This document shows, piece by piece, positions 36,004 to 47,802 of a stretch of DNA of 64,000 nucleotides. The DNA comes from Pocillopora verrucosa. Taxonomy: Eukaryota > Cnidaria > Anthozoa > Scleractinia > Pocilloporidae. How positions within the stretch are numbered: position 1 is the first letter of the stretch; each line of letters starts with the position of its first letter. Made by a program: the position numbers and the translations under genes. The DNA is taken from the NCBI RefSeq assembly GCF_036669915.1, contig NC_089321.1, forward strand, positions 6,865,163 to 6,929,162. The letters run 5' to 3'. Under the pieces are notes generated by a model that was not told the origin of the DNA, did no database searches, and saw only the letters and a program-made list of their open reading frames with translations.

Positions 36004-39000
36004 GCGTTCATAATAAATTGTAATTTAAATCATCCAATTGGACTTTCTCAGTCTCTTAATACAAATTTTCCTTTTCTGTCATAAATCGGCTATTCTTCTT
36101 TTCTCGGAAATTGTAATTTTTATGATTAATTGGTGATAAGACTTCGTGTCGTCCAATTCGGTCTTAGTACTATTACAAATACTCCTTATAATTGTACTAT
36201 CTGGCGTCTCAACGGTTTTTAATCAGTTAACTAGTTCTAGTCCACCTCCCTCTGTTTCCTTGAACCATTGAACATCTAAGCCGTGACCAAATTAACAGAG
36301 AACAACAAAACAACAACAACAATAACAACAGATATGTAGAGAACATACCTTGGTTTGACCGGATTGTTTCGCTGCTGGTGAGCCTAGTTGGTGGATGAGG
36401 ACTTGAGGATGTTGCCATTCTACACCTCAGAAAATCTTCAACAGTCATTGGTAAATTCGTATGCATTTTGTTTTGGCAGTGCTCCTCCACAGAGCTGCTT
36501 GATTTACCCTAACAAAAAAAAGAAGAAAAACTTGTTTATGTCCATGGCCGGTACTGTATGAGCCTTCATCATGAAAATTGGTCTCTAGAACCGCTTGTGT
36601 TTGGTTTCCCAACCCTCAATCGAACTCACTCTATCCTCTATGCGTTACCACGTTCCCTTTCAGTCTTCCCGTGTTGTATTTGTATTTCATATCATGATTT
36701 GTACTGAGAAACTTACTTTCTCCATGGGGCTGTTTCGGTGCCACCACTGAATACAACGCTGTCTGACGCTCTGACGAACCTCTGAGTTCCACGCAACAAA
36801 TACCAAAGCTGCAAAAGCTCCCTAATGACGATGTACAGGGAACAAATTAACATACAAATTAACTAATTAACTAATCATATCAGTAGAATTACCGCTTAAC
36901 TAGCTTAGTATGGCTGACCATTAACTTGACTAACTGACTATAGCCGACTTACTGACTGAAGAACTCTACGGACTGACAGACTGACGGATACTACGGACTG
37001 ACGGACCGACAGACTGGCTGTCTGACCCACTCATTCACCACTAAAACAATGTATATTTAAATCAGTTTCGAGGTGCTGATCAGTAATAAATGACAGATGA
37101 GGTGCTAACTAAAAAACCAATGCCTCTTAAAAAAAAAAAAATAATCATACGTGGATGGAACAGACTTATAACAACATAATTTAACAATTTATATATTATC
37201 ACTTAGTGCGGTTGACCAACTTTGCTCTCGTAAGAAATCAGTAATCAGCTGTCAGGACAGTAAGGCAAGACCGAAAAAATTTGCTTAACACTGAGTCAAG
37301 AAAGAAAGAATCATGCTGAAAGTACTAACTACGGCTTAAGACTACAGCACAGCCTAACCTGTAGTGAAACTACGGCTTAAGACTACAGCACAGCCTAACC
37401 TGTAGTAGAACTACGGCTTAAGACTACAGCACAGCCTAACCTGTAGTGGAACTACGGCTTAGGACTAGCACACAACCTTACCTGAAGTGGAAAGATAACC
37501 CGCACGACGTAATCAAATGCTGTATTTCCCTTGGGAATATAAAATATCGAAAGATATATGACACCCATCTGTGGAAACAAGATAACTGCTCCCTTGGCAG
37601 TCTTTCTGTGAATGGGAAAAATAGATAATAGTATTTTTAAAAGCTTAATAATCTTAATGCAGAAATGTTATTCAAACTGTTTTTTTTGTTTTTGTTTTTT
37701 TTTTTGACAAGCTCTTATATTGCGTCGATTCTCCAAAACGTCCAAAAGAAAGGATAACTTTTCTCCTTCAATATTTGCTTGAAAACTTGGACGAATTTTT
37801 TTTACCTGGCGATTTGAAGCTCTGGTGTGCTTGTTTCCTGCATTTTCCGCACCAAAGTGAACAAGGCAAAGATCATGATGGATAAATTAATCTAGAAGAA
37901 ACAGATAAAGAAATTCGCGATATGTTTATAAATCTTTAAACCCTGGATTAAAGTTTCCCTGCATTAAGGGATACTTCCGCTGATATCTGCAGAATTAGCC
38001 TTTCTCGGGACAATGTCAGCGTATGAGCAACTGAGCACCTACTTTCCCTTCCTTAGCCAAACATTGACCCTCACTTGTTATCAGTTGACTGATGTTGGGT
38101 TAGGGGAGGGGTAGGAGCGCAGTTGCTCACATACTGACATTGATTCCAAAGCTCGCATAAAAGACAGTGTTGGATGACAATTTTACGAAATGTTCAGTCC
38201 AAAACGGACCATTGCATGTCATACGAAGAAGGCAACGTTGTATCACGTGTATAAATGTGGGTGATAAGCTTCTGAGGCATGCCAAAGACTCCTTAGTTTC
38301 AAAATTTTAATGCGGGGATCTTTGAATCAAACCTAAAATTCTTGAAGAAAAGTATCCTTACCGAAAGCATTATGGTTATCGGTCCGTACAGTATCATCAT
38401 GATGGGCTCCTGACCGTGTGCACTCCAGCAACTAACAAAACCAATTGAAAATATCAGCAATTTTATTTTAAGTTTTGACATTTTCCCGTTCGGTGGACTG
38501 AGGTTTTAAAGAGGAACTATTCGAAGTCGACTCTCTATCGTTCTAGGCGCACCCAGGAGCGTAGCCAAGAATTTTCAAAGGGAAGTGGGGGGGGGGGGGG
38601 GTAGGGGTGTCACATTGTGTCAACCATAAGGTACTCACCAGATTGTCATGTCAACCTCCACGCCGTGTTTTACTTAATGTGACCAAAAAAAGGTTCACAA
38701 AGGGTGGTCAAGGGCAACTTAGTATTCCTTAGTTACGTCCTTGGCGACACCCCATAAAGATTACAGATTGGTGTTGCAAGGAACTGAGCGAACTCACCGT
38801 GGATCGTAGGACCCATACACAAGAAGAGAAATAGGAACATACACGGTGAAAACCAGGAAAGCTGGAAGACCTTTGAATGAATGTGGAGAACGAACACGTT
38901 TAGGGAACAAGAGCCATAAAGGAATAAAGAGCTGTTAGGTTGATTAATGGCGCCGTATATGCTATCGTTATGAAATAGAAATGCATTCAGGAACCAATCG

Positions 39001-42000
39001 TGCTTTAGTTAATTTAGACTGAGGCTTTAAAATTCTGAGAAAAGAGTTCAGAGCAACTTTTATATAAAACAGATAGCAATGAATGGTTTGTTAGAGTTAT
39101 CTCAAGAATGTTAAAAGTCGAAATTACTGCAAACAATATTTTCAACAGAAAAACGCGCGATTTTCAGTAGAGATTGATTTCTGATAAGGTCAAGTCACCA
39201 AGGTTCACCTAGTCTCGTACCCAGGCCTTTTACAGCCAAAGGGATGTAAGCCGACATTTCAGTTACAGTAACACGGTACAAAATAGGTCCACCGGCACAT
39301 AAATGGCGGAGCTTACACCGGTCTCCATCGCACGTAGCAACTAAGGGTACATCTATTCCCCCCGGATGCGCGGATGTCAGCCCATTACAGGTTCCCCCGT
39401 CGGGTTTTCTTGACGGTTCCCTAGAACTCATTTACACTCCTGGTCGAGAGAAGCTCTATAAGAGTAAGTGTTAATCTCGTACTCAGATCCTACCGTTTAA
39501 CTGTAACTGAAATGTAGGGCCGCTCGACCGTGGGAGGTCTGGTTACGAGACTAAGTAAGTGTTTCACACAGAGACCCGGCCAGGGCCTGAACCTTGACCT
39601 CTTGACCCAGAGTTCAGCGCGCTGACCGAGTCTCCCAGTAACTCTCGCTTAATGCAAATAATAGTTGCCACAGAAATATGTGCGGAGTTTGATTTCTGAT
39701 AACGAACAAAAATCAGGTTAAAATTATGTGCTCTGGTTATTTCTTTTTTAAAACAATGAGGGAAACGCCTCTTTAAACAACTTGTAATTCACACGTAAAT
39801 TTTAAATGTGCCATTAGCTCCTTATGAAACATTTTTATTTATACTGACCCCATCCAAAGAAGAAATAATACCAGAAGTACGAATCGTTGTCGAAAGCCCT
39901 AATGAGTAAGCGCAGAAGAAAAACCGCTTCATTGGTCATCCAAGTGACCTCTGCCACAGCAAAGTAGCGGTTTAGAATCCAGACTCCTGTGCAAACGGTC
40001 TGCATCAATTGTAAGAGAGAAAAATAATTTTGATATCTTCGTGAGAAAACCAATAAGTAAACAGTCATCACAGGATCACTCCCACATTTTTTAAAAAGCC
40101 AACTAATTGAACAAGGTTCTTTAAGACGAGGAGCGATGTTAGTTTACCTTTTTTCGATTGACTTCCACTTTTTTTAAGGATTACATGTTTTGTCTGTTTG
40201 TTTGTTTGTTTTTTTGTTCCTTGTTGTTATTTTTCCTTTATATATAACAAGTAATCAGTTTGAAATCGTACCATTAAAGAGGCCTTGCATCATTTTAAAG
40301 TGATAAAAATAAATCATAAACTTTAACCAAAAATAAGTTATTTTTTTATCATAATACAACCTACTTGCAGAGAGTCTGTCAGAGTGAGATAAGTATAATA
40401 ATCGATGAAGTAGGTAACAGTTCGCAATATGAAGGCCGTCAGTAGATTTTTATGAAGTAAGAATCGATCTTGTTGGTTTGTATCTCTGCTGAAGAAGATA
40501 TATATCACAAGGAGAAGAAAGAATAAACGCTTGACTAATAAAATATCATAAGAATTACGATCAAGAATTGTTTGGGAACCAAAAACTGGATGGGTAATTG
40601 AGCGAATTTTTCTTTGCATACAGATTTTCAATGGAGTAAAGAGGTAAATAAATAAAGGATTGAATGAATGGACGAGTAAGGACGAAAGGATAAATGGAGG
40701 AATAGACGAATGAACACACAATAAATAAATGAATGAATGAATGGATGTACTATTGTAAGAACGAAGAACGGACGGACAGACATACGAATGTGTTGATTAA
40801 TGGACGAATGAAAGAATGTACGATTGGGCGAGAGAGCGAATGGGCGAATGGACGAATTGATGAGAATCGACGAAGGAATGAATTGATATATAAAAATATG
40901 AATTAAAAGAGCCAGTTTTAACCAAGTCAAATTGATTAAGTACCTGCAAACAATTAGAATGATCATTGATGGCAGCATGATTGATACAGAAATCCAACTG
41001 AATACCACGAACACGCGACCTTCGTTGATGTACAGCTGATATAATTCCATTGTGGAGGCTTCTCCTGACTGGAAACACTGCGTTCGAGAGACGAGGTAAA
41101 AAATGTAAAGGTTAAAGAACTTCTTTTTTCTTCGATTATTATTTGAAAACTTAAAACAAAAAATAAAACAAATTAAATTTCGTAGGGGGGAGATGTAAGA
41201 AAATGTTCTGCAACTATGAAGTCATTGTCTTCTGAAATCTGAAATAAGACGTAACAGTTCTTTCAGTGTTGGATCACAATTATCTTTGGGTTCAAGAAAC
41301 CGTATTGGGTTAATGGAGTTAATGGGGTCAATGAACAATATTTCGGTTGACAAAACCAGCGCTTTACACAAGCACACATCATTTATTTGGATGGTTCAAT
41401 CAATCGAATTAATGTGCATAGACTAAAATTTGCCCTTTCCGAGTTCCCTCATTTTCGAAACAAGATCAAGAGCATAACATTTCTTATTAAAACGAGGAGT
41501 TTCGTATCAAGGGCCTCTTTCTTTTTCTTTTCCTTTTTTAGTGTTTCGGTCCTTTGCTTTTCTAAATAGTCAATGATTGTCAACCATCATTTTACATCTC
41601 AGGGATGCCAGCACCTTACCTTCAGTTACAGTTTAGCTATTCCCACGTTATGTAACATTATTAACGGATTACCGTGGTGTTCAAGAGGTTACAGTCTTTC
41701 ATGTTATTGAGGACTTGGCTTGACTCCAATTTGCGACACTGGCTAATATTCATCCTTTCCCAATGACCACTGGCATTACAACGGCGATGAATGAGACCTA
41801 CGCATGAGCAAAGGAGGAATAGGAAAAGAAAACAGAGAACAATAACAGCAACAACAAAAACAACTACAATAGAAACAATATTGAAAACTCGACTGTAAAC
41901 GCAGGCAAGTGAAAATTTATTGCCCCCTAGACCAGAAACCGCATCATAATTATCCCCGCATGTACGTATATGTATGGAATTGAAAGCATATAAGGAAAAG

Positions 42001-44036
42001 AAAAATATGTTGACATAGAGTTTGAAATTATCCCGATTTGAACGAACTAGGCGCGCTTTAAATAGTCGTACCTAGTAATCATTATTTCTTAACTAGTCGT
42101 GTCTGGTAATTTCTTAGCAGGGGACGCAAAGTGATGAGGGTAACCTCTACGATGTCTCTTTACTACGCTTCGTTTCGCTGTCTGAGAAATTGCTGATGTG
42201 AGTCACTTTCATTACTTTGATCTCTTGAAAAATAAAAGTCACAGCCTACAAGCTCCATGAGAAAATCTCCCTCAAACCTGTTCGAATTATTTCAATAATC
42301 AAAATTCCATATCATCAGACGGCGGAGGCAGACATAGTGAAAGCTATAACAAGATTTTATTTTGATAGCTTACCTCCAGTTGTAAAGAACAGCGAGGGAC
42401 ATGGCTGGATAAATGTGGAGCCTGCAGTTATTTCTGGCCAGCAGGCACCAGAAAACGAAACATTGCACTTTGTAATATCTGAAAGATTGTATTGAATTAT
42501 ATTGAAAGACAAAAAAGCGACCCAACTTTTACATATTTAATTCCGAAGTAACAAATGTGCATTCAGAACGTGTCATTGACGGCTCTCTTAGAAAAAATAT
42601 CAACTCATGTAGTGATATTAAAGCCGCTACCTATGGTTTATCACTTTACTCAGACCCCGCCTCTTTCTGTGTGCAAGGTTCTGCCCGATTGTATTAGCGA
42701 CCGTGAGAGCTCTGGGTACCACATACCTGATCTCAACCCAGACCTCTCATCTTCTTCATATGATCGGTTGCAAAAGATGAAAAAAGGGTCTTTAAGCTTG
42801 GTTTTATGGGCAAAACACAGGTTGTAGTGCAAATGTTAGGGACCATCGAGGATACCTTGTGAATGTTAGTTTGAATACTCAGAGCCACAATCATTTTGGC
42901 CAATGACACACAAAATCGGTAGCGTTCGTTTTTTCAGCCGGTGCCAACTCAGGCTGGATCTCTTTCAGTGGACATAAGCTAAAAGGTTGCCGCGCGAAAA
43001 TTAGAGGAGTTCCCTTGTTCTTTCGCTAAACGTATTCTTCCCGTGTATTTTCTCCTCTTTGCTCTTCTCTAAGCGACGAATAGTTAACGTCTTTAGTTCG
43101 AGATAGCATTAATAGCAAAGCATCTTTCATCGTTTTATCAGATTCATTACATTTAGCCTGCGTTGCCGTGTGTTTTGTAGAAGCTTTCTGGAGCGGCACT
43201 ACCGCCTTCTCTTCTTCCCAGGGCATACAACACCACTAGCTGCGCAAGTTAAATTCGATTTAATTTGCCTCTTTCCATGACGGAGCATTAAAATAAACGA
43301 ACATATTTAATGGAAAGTATGAACCTACTCATTTCGTCCTCCATGTAGTTCTTTGGATTTCTGTGACATCTGGAACGCTCCAAATTATACTTCGCTTCAA
43401 AATCGTTGCTCTCGGTAGGATGAAGTAAAAACTGACAGAAAAGATATGATAAATGTTTGATTTACTTTATCCTCCATGTTACAGTTCATCACTACTACTA
43501 TGTGAGGCCCAATGCATAGTTGTCCTTTAGGACGAATATCGTGCAAAGTCGACAGTTTATTTGTTTATTAATTTATTTTCATTTTCCTTTCAAGTAATTC
43601 AGCTCGAGGTAACATAAAGAATCACTTTGATGCATCCATACGGTGTTCAAAAGCAACGGAGATTTCAAACGCGAAGCTCGTGAAAGAAAATCACAGATTA
43701 CCGTGTAACACACATTGACAGAGGGGTTCGAGTTATTAGGAGTAAAACTGTTAAAATCAATATGAGCTGAAGGGAAAAATTATTGCAAGAAAGAACGATG
43801 TTTTAGTTATAGGGGGGTTTGAGCAAACTAAACCAACTAAATATACATAGAAATCTAGAGGAAACTAACCTGGGTTCGAATTGGCGCAAGATTCGTATTA
43901 CCGAGGGCTTTAGCCATTGAGTATAAACTATGAAAAGTTATCATGAGCTTTATCAAAAACATATTTTCAGTCTTACCAGTGCGAGGGAAAACAAGATGGC
44001 AGTAAAAAGTCTCCGTGGTGACTCAGCATAACCCAT
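34462..44036 (-). CDS. Secretin-family (class B1) GPCR, receptor A
   Basis: Seven-helix peptide-hormone-type receptor of the plasma membrane; ligand unknown. Fifteen in-phase exons give about 653 residues: 44036-43977, 43431-43329, 42478-42374, 41797-41673, 41077-40944, 40485-40365, 39999-39849, 38870-38798, 38431-38362, 37891-37806, 37605-37482, 36821-36717, 36508-36349, 35715-35612, 34902-34462. Exon 1 is a signal peptide (RRLFTAILFSLAL). Exons 2-4 form the hormone-receptor domain with six Cys (SRC, TKC, GACWP, QPCP, RRC, SQC). Helices show class B hallmarks: FLLHKNLLTAFILR (TM2), VTWMTNEAVFLL (TM3), FFGWGLP (TM4), RCW (loop 2), LFPQMGVIYL (TM6) and NSEVRQSVRQRCIQWW after TM7. A 234-residue tail of low complexity follows. 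The start of exon 5 is uncertain by 9 nt (acceptor at 41077 or 41068; both keep phase). Confidence 0.9.
36955..37022. repeat. Degenerate CTGA/GACGGA microsatellite
   Basis: ACTGACTGAAGAACTCTACG, then ACTGACAGACTGACGGA and further variants. It lies in the receptor A intron between exons 36821 and 37482. Confidence 0.7.
37327..37490 (-). repeat. Four 41-bp tandem repeats containing a splice donor
   Basis: Units start at 37327, 37368, 37409 and 37450. Read on the gene strand, the first unit is the real exon/intron junction TTCCACTTCAG|GTAAGG of the TM6 exon. The next three carry TTCCACTACAG|GTTAGG or close variants, each followed by the same 30 intron bases. The array is thus a repeated exon end plus donor. 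Confidence 0.9.
38587..38601 (+). repeat. G homopolymer
   Basis: A run of 15 G is followed by TAGGGG. It lies in a receptor A intron and may be unreliable in length. Confidence 0.7.
39195..39640 (-). mobile_element. tRNA-headed SINE (minus orientation) in receptor A intron
   Basis: On the minus strand, a head with GGTTCAGGCCCTGGCCGGG (B-box-like) is followed by AGGAGTGTAAATGAGTTC, then TAGTTGCTACGTGC and GGTGTAAGCTCC. These are the body landmarks of the SINE at 20225 in the same order. An internal direct repeat (TTTCAGTTACAG near 39257 and GTAACTGAAATG near 39504, in opposite orientation) is also present. Its 78-codon open stretch is not protein-like. Confidence 0.65.
40650..40865. repeat. 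Degenerate GAAT/GGACGAAT repeat
   Basis: Continuous GAATGAATGGACGA-like tetranucleotide-derived sequence lies in the intron before the TM1 exon. The Ser/His/Phe-rich open frames on the minus strand across it are translations of this repeat, not genes. Confidence 0.8.
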
Positions 44037-45427
44037 TCTGGCGGAGAATACTCACGTATTCACCGATCAGCGTCCAATTTCTGTAAAACAAAACTACATA
44101 TATTTTTCCTCTGTCACATGGGAGTATTTCTTAGTGGCATTCTGAATGACTTAGAAGTGAAGTTATTATTTGATAAACGTACAGAGGTACACGAGGTAGG
44201 TAAGGCGTTGATTACGTAACCTCTGCGAGCAATGCAATTAACTACTACTTATCGAATGCAAAAAAAGTCTCTCGTTTCTTTTTTATGCATAGTTTTTCTC
44301 GACAACTTGATATGGTGATCAAACCCACATTCGTTGACAGTCGCGAGTGGGCAAGGCAAAGAAAGTGACATTTTACTAGTTACGGCGAGATGAAGAAAAT
44401 TAATCAAAGATAATAGAACTGGTTTAAAATCGGTGTTTTTCTCCATATGGCATCGTCTTTTGGCCAAGAATTAAAATTTTTTCTTTACTCGAACAAACAT
44501 AACATTTGGCATTTAAATGACAGATTTCTGAAATTAAGATTTAAGGAACAGTTTGTCCGTATCTTCCTCCCCACAAATTTTTAGTACTAAGCTCTTATTT
44601 TTTCCCTCGAATTTTACGAGATTTTGATTTAGTTTCAGCTAATTTTATCCCGCCTCTGTTTTTTCCTGCAAATATTTAAAGACGTTTTCTAGCTTTCTTT
44701 CACGGGACGGATAGAAGTGCACTTTCGCTCGACTCTTACCAATATTCTAACGCGGCATATCACATCCCTAGTGCATCTCACGAAACATTGCATGTCGAAT
44801 CTTTCTGTACAACGCGTTATAATGAAAACCGAATCTAAATTAACACTCACATACTACAAACGTTTGTAAATATAATCATGAATTCGTTCAAACTTATTCA
44901 AGTTTCATATTCTTCAAATTTTTTACCCGAGGCCGTTAGTCCCTTTCAAAACGTATATCCCTTTGGTCGAGTTAAAGTGATTACGTAACGAACAGTGTAA
45001 GCGTAAAAACGCATCATGATTGTCATATCCATCATTGAAAAATTAATTAAATTTTAACTGTAGCCGAAATTTTGTTCCTTCAGTTTTTACGTACCTTTGA
45101 ATGTTCTTTAACTTTGTTGGATTAATAGTATTTAGTACGAGAGAGTTTCTGGTTTGCGCTCCAAAAGGCCCAAGAACTGACAAAAGGAGCGCTGTAAATC
45201 AATTGAAATTGATTTAATTGAGTAGAATTGACACCTCCGTTTTGTTAGTGTTTTTTTCGCTTGTTGCTAGGCGTGTCTTGCGCAATTTTCCTTTTTTTTT
45301 TGCTAAAACTGTCAAGTATCCAATCGCAACGTACAAATGAACGTAAGTCGTTGTTAGCCAGATAACACTCAACAAGAAGATCAATAGGTAAAAAACAAAA
45401 AAAACAAAAAACAACGATAATTATTTT

Positions 45428-45532
45428 AATAGCAATGATAATTATGAAAAATGATAATAATATTAATTATAATGATTATTATTATAATTATTATTATAAT
45501 AATTTTTATTATAATAATTATTATTTCAATGC
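45428..45532. repeat. ATT/AAT microsatellite
   Basis: Runs of AATGATAATTATG then ATTATTATAATTATTATT are self-complementary and low in complexity. Confidence 0.85.
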
Positions 45533-45630
45533 TGAAAATGATGGAAACGACAGAAACAATGAAAACCTTAACTCTGTTATATGAAATGTAATTAATTGTT
45601 TTGGCTGTTGAGGATAAGAAGCAATAGGCC

Positions 45631-45834
45631 ATTTTACAGCTGTGTACTTAGTTGCTAAGCCTTTGATTTGGAGTGAAGCTGAAGTTGACCATGTTGTGAT
45701 AGAGACCAGTATCTAGTTAGCATGATAACAAAGTAATTTACATTTTAAAAGCGGCAAAGTTTGTATCATAACAAGGTCAACCTTAGCCTCACTCCTGTTC
45801 AAAGGCTTGGCAACCAAACACACAGCTGTAAAAT
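45631..45834. mobile_element. Foldback MITE with long inverted arms
   Basis: The ends are perfect: ATTTTACAGCTGTG and its reverse complement CACAGCTGTAAAAT. The arms continue with roughly 80% identity for about 70 nt: CTTAGTTGCTAAGCCTTTGA against TTGGTTGCCAAGCCTTTGA, then GTTGACCATGTTGTGAT against GTTGACCTTGTTATGAT. Total 204 bp with no coding potential. Confidence 0.8.
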
Positions 45835-46965
45835 TCGAAAACTATTCGAAAAGGCACATTTCTCTGATCATGAAAATTATTCGCTTGTCTGTTATTCGGT
45901 GAAAAGCTGGTTGATTAGAAATAATTAATTATTACAAATGAAATTAATGGCTTCTGTTTTTGCGATAAATAAATCCTTGATATTGACTCAAGAACATCGC
46001 TACTGAGGTTGAAAAAACTTAACTGAAGTTATCTTCAATTCATTCATTGTATAACCTTGTATTTTTTTCCAAAGTGCTAAATTTTAATAATTTCGAATTT
46101 TTAAACATGGTGGCATGTTTTACCACAAACGCGGAACCAAGCAGAGAAGCATTAGCATTTGTTACATGTTTATTTATTCATATATCTGATTTCGGGGTAT
46201 AGATAACATAATTTTAAACTCTTTTGACTGTACGTAAGACACACATTTCTCTCACTATAGAAAGTGGCGGAGCATAAATCTGCTGGAAGTATTAATCACC
46301 TCCTTTTAAAATATTTAATCCGATTCCATAGAGCGCCATTTGATTGAGTGACGTGCAACAAAAAGTAAACTCAATAAGCCAATAACAAGTCTAAGTGACA
46401 CCCACGCACCCGGCGCCAAGAGCGGGAAAACACGAGAAACAAAGTCCCGATTGGTTTTAATTTAGCAAATCTAATTGGTTAAGAGGGTGGTGCTTTTTTT
46501 TTTGAACCAATCGCAAAGCGAAGGAAAGTAAAGCCAAAGTAAGTCCGTGATACTTTCGACACCCAATCAAAAGCCGCTATCAATTGTAATTCAAAGCATT
46601 TTCTGTGTTTTGGTCACAGCTTACCAATTCACACAGACACTGCTGTGTAATAAAACGCAGTTACCTCAAACTCTTGAGAAAAACAACAGTCGGTCAAATT
46701 ACAAGCTTTTCACCCTGTCTGCTTTGACTAACAGATTGTCTTTAAAAATGGATACCTTCAGCTCTAAATGTAGGGCACAATATGATGGAGGAAGTAAAGA
46801 AAATTAAATAACGATTTCTTAAAATTGACAAACTGTTAATAAATACTTTTCGTTCATTATTTATGTATACAGAGTCTTCGACACATTATCTTAGTAAACG
46901 AATGAGGATTTCATATCAGAATGAAGCAAATCCGTTTTGTAGCATACTTTAACACTCTTGCTTCG

Positions 46966-47021
46966 TGGCACTGTCACGCTGTCACACTGTCACGCTGTCA
47001 CGCTGTCACACTGTCATGCTT
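46966..47021. repeat. CTGTCAC-type short tandem array
   Basis: CACTGTCACGCTGTCACACT and continuing 8-bp variants (CTGTCACG or CTGTCACA), about six copies. Confidence 0.8.
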
Positions 47022-47269
47022 TATAATCGAAAGAGGGTGGTTTCTTGCAAATAACATTTACACATCACTTTCGTCTTCTGTAAGTACAAAAGAAAATCAC
47101 AATTAAATGTTGAAGTGTTGTTTTTACTTTCCTTTAATTAATTTATTTCTACCGGTAAATTTATGACAGCTGGAGGAGAGAATTTCTTTCATTCTTTATG
47201 TTTCTGAAGGATTCCTATACCATGTTAGGTACATGACAAATACGCTTTTCACGCTTTTCCCAACTCAAT

Positions 47270-47545
47270 ATCCTCTAACCAAAGATCAAACATGGTGGCT
47301 CAGTAAGTGACTGCAAGCTTGTAAACGCGATCTACCTCTACATTGCAAGCTCAGAAAGGTGGAAGGGATTTCCACTAGGGTATGCCCTCGATAGTGATGT
47401 AGAGTAGTCTAATTCTCAGCCGAACTAAAACCAGTTAAAAATCAGGGTTGGATGTGGAATGAGAGTGATGAGTCGTGTCCAATAGAGAACAACACAATGA
47501 CATGGCCAGGTCTCGAACCCAGACCTCTGGACGCGGTTACCTCTT
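47270..47545 (-). mobile_element. Partial tRNA-headed SINE
   Basis: On the minus strand, GTCTGGGTTCGAGACCTGGCC is a near-consensus B-box. It is followed by ATGTCATTGTGTTGTTCT and an ACTCTCATTCC segment. The head resembles those of the SINEs at 20225 and 39195 but the body differs or is decayed. Confidence 0.5.
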
Positions 47546-47572
47546 TCTCTGCGTTTAGAACATACCGCGTGT

Positions 47573-47578
47573 TTTATT
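47573..47578 (-). terminator. Probable polyadenylation signal of receptor B
   Basis: AATAAA on the minus strand lies about 225 nt beyond the receptor B stop codon. Confidence 0.4.
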
Positions 47579-47802
47579 CCCTTGAAGAATACTTGAGATC
47601 CACGCTAAGCGATACTCCTCAGCTTGTTTGAATCTATCTGCGTGCGATGAATGGAACTCTAATGAACCTTAGAAAGAATTATTCAAAATTAGTAACACGT
47701 TATTCACCATTCAGGTTATTTACCAGTCCGCTTTTAATATGTCAGGCCAGGCAACTCAATTTCAAAACGCATTAACCACCAGTAGAACGAGCACTTGTTG
47801 AG

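Larger units (their letters stand above)
44037..47572. other. Spacer between the two receptor genes
   Basis: No gene was recognised. It holds the presumed promoter of receptor A, an ATT-rich microsatellite, a 204-bp foldback element, a short CTGTCAC array and a SINE head. I saw no receptor exon remnants here, so the duplication left no obvious third copy. Confidence 0.6.

Noticed and set aside
36955-37490. CRISPR array suggested by regularly spaced repeats
   Set aside because: The units are directly adjacent with no unique spacers, in a eukaryotic intron. They are a microsatellite and a 41-bp tandem repeat.
39195-39431. 78-codon frame MSSREPSRKPDGG
   Set aside because: It lies inside the minus-strand SINE body and is not protein-like.
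40628-41050. 140-codon minus-strand frame rich in His, Ser, Phe and Ile
   Set aside because: Only its first part (to 40944) is the TM1 exon. The rest is translation of the intronic GAAT-type repeat past the splice donor.
40797-41078. Overlapping frame MFPVRRSL across the TM1 exon
   Set aside because: It is another reading frame of the same exon. The frame with ELYQLYINEGRV and the TM1 helix matches phase on both sides.
47500-47530. tRNA gene suggested by a B-box-like GGTTCGAGACC
   Set aside because: No cloverleaf, A-box or acceptor stem could be formed. It fits a SINE head instead.
44037-47802. Third receptor copy or receptor exon remnants in the spacer
   Set aside because: I looked for TM and Cys-motif exons on the minus strand and found none that could be supported.
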